This document shows positions 59,012 to 64,000 of a DNA stretch of 64,000 nt, in pieces. The translations under genes were made by a program, and so were the position numbers. The notes below the pieces were generated by a model. The model made no database searches, was not told the DNA's origin, and was given only the letters and a program-made list of their open reading frames with translations. Origin of the DNA: an uncultured Sediminibacterium sp. (GTDB taxonomy: Bacteria > Bacteroidota > Bacteroidia > Chitinophagales > Chitinophagaceae). The DNA lies in NCBI RefSeq assembly GCF_946481145.1, contig NZ_CAMLMJ010000007.1, forward strand, positions 1 to 64,000. Reading direction: 5' to 3'. Within the stretch, counting starts at the first letter, position 1. Each line of letters starts with the position of its first letter.

Positions 59012-61759
59012 TTAGATACCGAAAGCTGTATTAATAATTTCTGCTTGTTCTGCAGCATGCACTTTAGCATAACCTGTTGCCGTTGCAGCGCTCGCATTTC
59101 TGCTGATTACTCCGAAATTGATGTTTTTAAGGTTCATTTGCAAGAAGGAAGCTGCTCCCATATTCAATGGTTCTTCCTGAACCCAGAACCAGGTTGCTTT
59201 ACTATACTTCTTATACAGTGCTTCCAATTGCTTATGAGGCAACGGATAGATTTGTTCCAGTCTTACAACAGCAACATCTCCCCTGTTTTCTTTTTCCTGT
59301 TTGTCTGCCAGTTCATAGAATATTTTACCGCTACAGAGCAACACCTTTTTAACCTGTGCCGGATCAGTAACATAAGCGTCATCAATTACTTCTTTAAAAC
59401 CACCACTGGTAAAATCAGTTGTTTTACTGTATGTGCCAGGGTTTCTGAGATTCGCTTTTGGTGAAAAATTAATCATTGGCTTACGGAAGTTCCAGGCGAG
59501 TTGTCTTCTAAGTGAATGGAACAGGTTGGCGGCTGTGGTAATATTGGTTATCACCATATTCAGTTCAGCACACATTTGCAGGAATCGCTCCAATCGGGCA
59601 CTACTGTGCTCCGGACCCTGACCTTCGTATCCATGCGGTAATAACATCACCACTCCATTCTGACGCTGCCATTTTTGTTCACCAGCCGAAATAAACTGAT
59701 CAATCATAGTTTGTGCACCGTTACAGAAATCACCAAACTGAGCTTCCCAGATAACGAGTGCATTCGGGTTAGCCATGGCATATCCATATTCAAATCCTAA
59801 AACACCGTATTCACTTAATAAGGAATTGTAAATCCTGAATTTTTCCTGGTTTTCCTGAAAATGATTCAGGCGATTGTATTCTTCATTGGTGTTTTCATCT
59901 CTCAACACTGCGTGACGATGGCTGAATGTACCACGCTTAACATCTTGTCCGCTCATGCGTACAATATTTCCATCCAACAATATTGATCCATAGGCAAGTA
60001 GCTCAGCGGTTGCCCAGTCAATTTTTTGTTCTGTTTCCAGGAGTTTGATTTTATCCTGCAACAGTTTCTCCACTTTTTTCAACGGTTTGAAATCAGCGGG
60101 ACATTGCATTAGTTTTTCAAACAAGGTTTTGAATACTTCAGGGGTAATCGCCGTATCAGGAGATTGCTCGAAATCGGCCTCTGTGGCTTTGCCCAGGCTT
60201 TTCCAAACCAGTTCTGGCTGTTGGTATTTATAGGGAAGTGGATTTTGTTTTACTTCATCCAGACGTTCCTGTAAATCGGCCCAGAATTTTTTCTCCATTT
60301 CTTTTGCCAGTTGTTGTGCATCAGGTTCACCGTTTTGCATCAGGAACTGGGTATAGATTTCGCGTGGATTCTGGTGTTTATCGATCAGTGCATAAAGTTG
60401 AGGCTGGGTATATTTTGGATCATCGCCTTCATTGTGTCCGTGTTTGCGATAGCAAACCATATCGATGAAAATATCCGCATTAAATTCCTGACGGTAACGG
60501 GTGGCTATTTCTGCACATTTCACTACTGCCTCAGCATCATCGCCATTTACGTGGAGCACTGGTGCCTGAATCATTGAAGCAATAGAAGTACAATAATCCG
60601 CACTTCTTGCATCATCGAAATCGGTTGTGAAACCGATTTGGTTATTTATGACAAAATGTATGGTTCCTCCTGTGTAATAACCATGCAGTCTGCTCATTTG
60701 CAAAACCTCATAAACGATACCTTGTCCGGCAACAGACGCATCACCGTGTATCAGGATAGGAAGAATTTTATCGAAATCACTTTTGTACAAAACATCTGCT
60801 TTTGCCCTTGCAAAACCAACGACCACCGGATCAACTGCTTCAAGATGTGAAGGGTTGGGCATCAGTTTCAGGTGGATGGTTTTTTGGTCAGGTGTTTGTA
60901 TTTCACTGCCGTATCCCATGTGGTATTTTACGTCGCCGCTACCCATGGTCTGATCCATTACTGCAGTGCCTTCAAATTCACTGAATATTTGTTCGTAGGT
61001 TTTTCCCATTACATTGGCGAGAACATTCAATCGTCCCCTATGCGCCATTCCAATCACTACTTCCTGAACATCATTGTTGGCAGCAACATTGATGATGCTA
61101 TCCAATGCAGCAATGGTTGTTTCTCCACCTTCGAGTGAAAACCTTTTCTGACCAATATATTTTGTATGAAGAAACTTCTCAAACATAACGCCCTGGTTAA
61201 GTTTTTCCAGGATGCGTTTTTTCTTATCGAGTGAAAGTGGTTGTGTAAACTTGCTTTCCATTTCATTGGTGAGCCAGTCTATTTTTTTCTGATCACTGAT
61301 ATATTTGAATTCTATACCAACATTTGATGCATAGCATTTCTCAAGATGGTTCAGTATATTTTTAAGTGTAGCTGCCCCTAAACCAATCAGGTTACCTGCC
61401 TGGTAAACGGTGTTCATATCCGCTTCTGATAAACCAAAAAAAGACAACTCAAGGTTGGCGCCTCTGTCTTTTCTTGCGCGGATTGGATTTGTTTTAGAAA
61501 GTAAATGTCCTTTGTTCCGATACCCCAGGATTAAACGGTATACTTTAATCTCTTTCATCCAATCAATCCCACTATCTGTTCCTGAAGATGCTCCATTCAA
61601 ATTTGCCTGTGTACCAGAACCATTTGCTACGGCGAAATCGAACCCTTCAAAGAACTTTTTCATATCGGGATCGATAGACTCAGGGTTTTGAATAAATTCC
61701 TGGTAAAGACGCTCAATATAGGCTGGATGTGAGTTTGTGATATACGAAAAATCCTTCAT
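59012..61759 (-). CDS. sucA: 2-oxoglutarate dehydrogenase E1
   Basis: This 915-residue thiamine-diphosphate enzyme decarboxylates 2-oxoglutarate in the citric acid cycle. Marks are the N-terminal FSYITNSHPAYIERLYQEF E2-interaction region, FSLEGGETTIAALDSI (about 205), VVIGMAHRGRLNVLANVMGKTYEQIFSEFEG, LMPNPSHLEAVDPVVVG, the ThDP site GDASVAGQGIVYEVLQMSRLHGYYTGGTIHFVINNQIGFTT (about 335-375), CYRKHGHNEGDDPKYTQP, and RKPMINFSPKANLRNP near the C-terminus. It is the promoter-proximal gene of the operon; the upstream gap is filled by E9. No TAnnTTTG box is certain; GATATTTG about 60 nt upstream is close. Confidence 0.96.
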   Translation of the reverse strand: MKDFSYITNSHPAYIERLYQEFIQNPESIDPDMKKFFEGFDFAVANGSGTQANLNGASSGTDSGIDWMKEIKVYRLILGYRNKGHLLSKTNPIRARKDRGANLELSFFGLSEADMNTVYQAGNLIGLGAATLKNILNHLEKCYASNVGIEFKYISDQKKIDWLTNEMESKFTQPLSLDKKKRILEKLNQGVMFEKFLHTKYIGQKRFSLEGGETTIAALDSIINVAANNDVQEVVIGMAHRGRLNVLANVMGKTYEQIFSEFEGTAVMDQTMGSGDVKYHMGYGSEIQTPDQKTIHLKLMPNPSHLEAVDPVVVGFARAKADVLYKSDFDKILPILIHGDASVAGQGIVYEVLQMSRLHGYYTGGTIHFVINNQIGFTTDFDDARSADYCTSIASMIQAPVLHVNGDDAEAVVKCAEIATRYRQEFNADIFIDMVCYRKHGHNEGDDPKYTQPQLYALIDKHQNPREIYTQFLMQNGEPDAQQLAKEMEKKFWADLQERLDEVKQNPLPYKYQQPELVWKSLGKATEADFEQSPDTAITPEVFKTLFEKLMQCPADFKPLKKVEKLLQDKIKLLETEQKIDWATAELLAYGSILLDGNIVRMSGQDVKRGTFSHRHAVLRDENTNEEYNRLNHFQENQEKFRIYNSLLSEYGVLGFEYGYAMANPNALVIWEAQFGDFCNGAQTMIDQFISAGEQKWQRQNGVVMLLPHGYEGQGPEHSSARLERFLQMCAELNMVITNITTAANLFHSLRRQLAWNFRKPMINFSPKANLRNPGTYSKTTDFTSGGFKEVIDDAYVTDPAQVKKVLLCSGKIFYELADKQEKENRGDVAVVRLEQIYPLPHKQLEALYKKYSKATWFWVQEEPLNMGAASFLQMNLKNINFGVISRNASAATATGYAKVHAAEQAEIINTAFGI

Positions 61760-61854
61760 GGGTAGATATTATACTTCCTATTGAAAATTCAGGTTGGCAA
61801 ATATCGGTCATTGAAGGCAGAAAAAATGCCTAAATTTTAACCAATTTGGGGGGG

Positions 61855-62051
61855 AGAGTCCGGAAGTCGGAAAGTCGGAAAGTCCGGAAGAAATGAGGGA
61901 GGAATAGTCCGGAAGTCGGAAAGTCAGAAAGAAATGGGGGGAGAGTCCGGAAGTCGGAAGGTCCGAAAGTCCGGGAGAATTGAGGGGGGAGGGCATTATC
62001 CTGTCCAAAATATGTACTTTCGGACTTCCGGACTCCCGGACTTTCCGACTT
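61855..62051. repeat. Intergenic heptad/octad-repeat element E9
   Basis: This gap between the divergent sucA and rpsT holds three blocks of short words AGTCCGG, AAGTCGG, AAAGTCGG with G-rich spacers (61857-61892, 61906-61931, 61943-61977) and an inverse block with ACTTTCGG, ACTTCCGG, ACTCCCGG and ACTTTCCG (62016-62051). The period here varies between 7 and 9, looser than in the other elements. The arms can pair. The final block ends 36 nt before the rpsT -7 box. No cap motif is evident. Confidence 0.8.
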
Positions 62052-62087
62052 TTTTAAAAAAAATTTCCCTTTTTGGCTTCCAGTCCT

Positions 62088-62095
62088 TACCTTTG
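62088..62095 (+). promoter_or_regulatory. -7 box of rpsT promoter
   Basis: TACCTTTG matches TAnnTTTG, 21 nt before the rpsT ATG. The -33 region is the T-rich stretch TTTTTGG at 62070-62076, or is weak. Confidence 0.6.
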
Positions 62096-62116
62096 CCGTC
62101 CTGAAAAAAACAGAAC

Positions 62117-62371
62117 ATGGCAAATCATTCAGCTACTAAGAAAGATGTGAGACAAGCTGCTAAGCGTCGCGATCGTAACCGTTATTATGGTAAAACAACC
62201 CGTAACGCTATCCGCGACCTGAAAGCCGGTACCGATGCAAAGGCGTATACCGAGCAACTTCCTGACGTTGTTTCTATGATCGACAAGTTAGCAAAGCGTG
62301 GTATTATCCACAAAAACAAAGCTGCTAACCTGAAGAGCAAACTGGCTAAGAAAGCAACTGCAACTGCTTAA
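62117..62371 (+). CDS. rpsT: 30S ribosomal protein S20
   Basis: This 84-residue basic protein is a small-subunit ribosomal protein that binds 16S rRNA. The sequence MANHSATKKDVRQAAKRRDRN, RNAIRDLKAGTDAKAY, LPDVVSMIDKLAKRGIIHKNKAANLKSKLAKKA is typical of S20, with the three-helix layout and a conserved GIIHKNKAANLKSKL end. It is monocistronic, with a -7 box at 62088, a leader of about 20 nt and a terminator at 62402. The neighbouring heptad element lies directly upstream of the promoter. Confidence 0.97.
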   Translation: MANHSATKKDVRQAAKRRDRNRYYGKTTRNAIRDLKAGTDAKAYTEQLPDVVSMIDKLAKRGIIHKNKAANLKSKLAKKATATA

Positions 62372-62401
62372 TTATTAAGTAATTAAGTCTATAAAATAAC
62401 T

Positions 62402-62425
62402 AACCAGCCTTTGGCTGGTTTTTTT
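62402..62425 (+). terminator. Terminator of rpsT
   Basis: Perfect 8-bp arms AACCAGCC (62402-62409) and GGCTGGTT (62413-62420) with a 3-nt loop, then a run of seven T on the plus strand. It lies 31 nt after the rpsT stop and abuts the convergent histidine kinase gene end. Confidence 0.9.
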
Positions 62426-62427
62426 AT

Positions 62428-63807
62428 TTACACATCTTTTGCTTTGGGCAATATTACAGTAAACCGATTTACCTGGTTTGGCATAGCGGAATATTTCAAT
62501 GAGCCCTTATGCATGTTAATGATTCGCTGAACAATGGTGAGGCCCAATCCTGCACCAGTGGTTTTTTTCTGACGGGCAGTATTTCCACGGAAAAAAGGCA
62601 TCATGATCTTTTCCCGCTCTGTTTCATCCAGATGCTCCCCTTTCGTATCTACATGAACCATCACTGACTTGTCTGCTATTTCCAATAATATCTCCACCTT
62701 TTTATTCGTAGAGTAATAATATCCATTGCGAATGAGGTTACTGAACATAGACTTCAGCAATGCTTCATTGCCTTTGATAGTAAGATCATCATCAGAAGAA
62801 GGAGTATTGAGGAACACAAGGGAAATACTCAAATCAGGAAACATTTTCATGTTGATACTGATCTTATCGTACAAAATTTCATCTATCCTGCACACTGGCC
62901 ATGATTGATCAAACCCTTGCTGTTCAAACTGAGAAATCAACAACAAAGAATTGGTTAGTTCGATCATTCGCTCCTGATCCTGTCTTAATGAGCCCAAAAC
63001 AATCCGGTATTCTTCTTCTGTAAGGCGGTTAGCCAATGCAGATTCTGTATGCGACAGCATGGTGGCAAGCGGAGTTCTTAGTTCATGCGAAGCATGGTGT
63101 ACAAAACTTCGCTGGAATTCGAAGGTTTTTTCCAGCCTGACCAGCATTTCATTGAAATTTTTTGCAATCAGGTTCACTTCTGCGAATTCTCCATTTTCAG
63201 GAATTCGTTTGCGGAGATCTACTACTGAACTTGCTTCCATTTGTTTGCTCAGTGCCAGAATGGGTTTTACCACCTGGTTGCTGAAAATAAATGAAAGCCA
63301 TACAGCACCAATCAATGCCACAGCAAACACACCCAACAGAATTATACTAAGCACCTGCAATCGTTTCATGCCAGGTTTGTCGATACCAGAAATGATCATT
63401 TGAATATTGGGCTTTGTAAAATGCATCCCGATATATTGACGGTCACCATATTTTTCAGATATATCGGTACCGGGTTGGATTTTATCGAAAAGCGACGCTA
63501 CAATATTACTATCAGAATAAGTTGGATCGGTAACAAAAACCCGTTTAGCAGAATCCCGTATGGCTATAACCCTCGATTCACTGATCCCGCCATGTAATTC
63601 ATTAATTGCTTTCACCATTCTATTCAAATCGGCATGTCTGCTATTTGATAATACATCATGCATATCTACCGCTTCTGCACTAAGCCGGTTGCTAAAATCA
63701 TGCTGACGAAAACTTCCATAAATAAAATAAATACTACCGAAACTAATCAGCAGTATCAGTCCAAGGACTAAAGTGAACCGAAGGGCAAAACGGAGTCTGA
63801 AACTCAT
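62428..63807 (-). CDS. HAMP-domain sensor histidine kinase
   Basis: This 459-residue membrane kinase has TM1 (LRFALRFTLVLGLILLISFGSIYFIYG, about 5-31), a periplasmic sensor region (about 32-152), TM2 (VLSIILLGVFAVALIGAVWLSFIF, about 153-176) and a HAMP linker (about 178-228). The H-box is SFVHHASHELRTPLATMLSH (about 240). The N-box (SMFSNLIRNGYYYS) and G2 box (GAGLGLTIVQRI) are clear; the G1 region (HVDTKGEHLDETEREKIMMPFFRG) departs from the usual DxGxG pattern. The response regulator gene ends 13 nt upstream on the same strand, so it is a two-gene signalling unit. The stimulus is unknown. Confidence 0.9.
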   Translation of the reverse strand: MSFRLRFALRFTLVLGLILLISFGSIYFIYGSFRQHDFSNRLSAEAVDMHDVLSNSRHADLNRMVKAINELHGGISESRVIAIRDSAKRVFVTDPTYSDSNIVASLFDKIQPGTDISEKYGDRQYIGMHFTKPNIQMIISGIDKPGMKRLQVLSIILLGVFAVALIGAVWLSFIFSNQVVKPILALSKQMEASSVVDLRKRIPENGEFAEVNLIAKNFNEMLVRLEKTFEFQRSFVHHASHELRTPLATMLSHTESALANRLTEEEYRIVLGSLRQDQERMIELTNSLLLISQFEQQGFDQSWPVCRIDEILYDKISINMKMFPDLSISLVFLNTPSSDDDLTIKGNEALLKSMFSNLIRNGYYYSTNKKVEILLEIADKSVMVHVDTKGEHLDETEREKIMMPFFRGNTARQKKTTGAGLGLTIVQRIINMHKGSLKYSAMPNQVNRFTVILPKAKDV

Positions 63808-63820
63808 CCCTGGTTATAAT

Positions 63821-64000
63821 TTATTTGATATAATAACCAAATCCCGGTTTGGTAAGGATCAGTTTATGTTCGAATGGTTTATCAATTTTGTTGCGTAGGA
63901 AACTAATGTATACTTCAATCGTATTTGTGCCTGTATCAAAACTGAGGTCCCATACTTTTTCCAGTATTTCCTGCTTTGAGATCACCCTATCGCGATTTCT
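63821..64000 (-). CDS. OmpR-family response regulator, C-terminal part (5' end outside window)
   Basis: Only the last 59 residues are present, all in the winged-helix DNA-binding domain: ISKQEILEKVWDLSFDTGTNTIEVYISFLRNKIDKPFE, then LILTKPGFGYYIK and the stop. The pattern NTIEVYISFLRNKID and the ending GFGYYIK are those of OmpR/PhoB-type regulators. The receiver domain lies beyond the right edge. It precedes the histidine kinase by 13 nt on the minus strand. Confidence 0.92.
   Translation of the reverse strand, partial: RNRDRVISKQEILEKVWDLSFDTGTNTIEVYISFLRNKIDKPFEHKLILTKPGFGYYIK

Noticed and set aside
1..64000. Transposase, integrase, phage or toxin-antitoxin genes that might explain the repeats
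   Set aside because: None is present among the coding frames; any enzyme moving the heptad elements would have to be encoded elsewhere.

Overview
The window looks like a chromosomal segment of a Bacteroidota bacterium, most likely Chitinophagales/Chitinophagaceae. The reasons are: several genes are preceded by the Bacteroidota -7 box TAnnTTTG (some with a TTG about 20-22 nt upstream) and Shine-Dalgarno sites are mostly absent; menaquinone is made by the futalosine route (MqnD end); IspH is the long form; and the window carries family types typical of this phylum (PF14121-like porin, DUF3857/transglutaminase paralogs, HYC_CC_PP protein, CzcA fused to a TolC-like domain, ECF sigma with an anti-sigma/beta-barrel partner). 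The DNA is AT-rich. I saw no rRNA, tRNA, transposase, integrase, phage gene or CRISPR array. Layout: 1-6629 holds the end of mqnD, an AlkC-type DNA repair protein, the ABC-F ATPase Uup, a DUF1080 protein, ispH and a membrane protein. 6755-15716 is a metal-efflux and metal-binding locus read leftwards: HYC_CC_PP protein, Cys-rich HMA protein, second HMA protein, outer-membrane barrel, small HY/CC/PP-like protein, CzcA-TolC fusion, CzcB adaptor. 15772-33075 is mixed housekeeping and secreted proteins: porin, purine nucleoside phosphorylase, CspA, M61 peptidase, RidA, MFS transporter, DUF4382 lipoprotein, M20 peptidase, NIPSNAP protein, a TetR regulator with two matching palindromic operators, ClpB, and a serine hydrolase lacking the usual SxxK lysine. 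33085-41327 is a block of four tandem DUF3857/transglutaminase-like paralogs, three of which have lost the catalytic Cys and His. 41528-64000 holds queG, a YdeI-like protein, an ECF sigma/anti-sigma pair, bioA, two unknown secreted proteins, lysC, an Ldh-type dehydrogenase, ssb, mnmA, an RsmB-like methyltransferase, the sucA-sucB operon, rpsT, and a two-component pair cut by the window edge. The most unusual signal is between genes. At least nine intergenic regions contain arrays of degenerate 7-bp words with strict heptad period. They are often arranged as inverted arms around a core of about 150-200 nt and capped by a terminal inverted motif close to GTCCGGGGAAAATTTGGCT. Three share a core ending in a 60-70 nt near-perfect palindrome, and two share a second core. 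They look like a dispersed, non-autonomous, structure-forming repeat family whose heptad arms differ in sequence but keep the same period and architecture.
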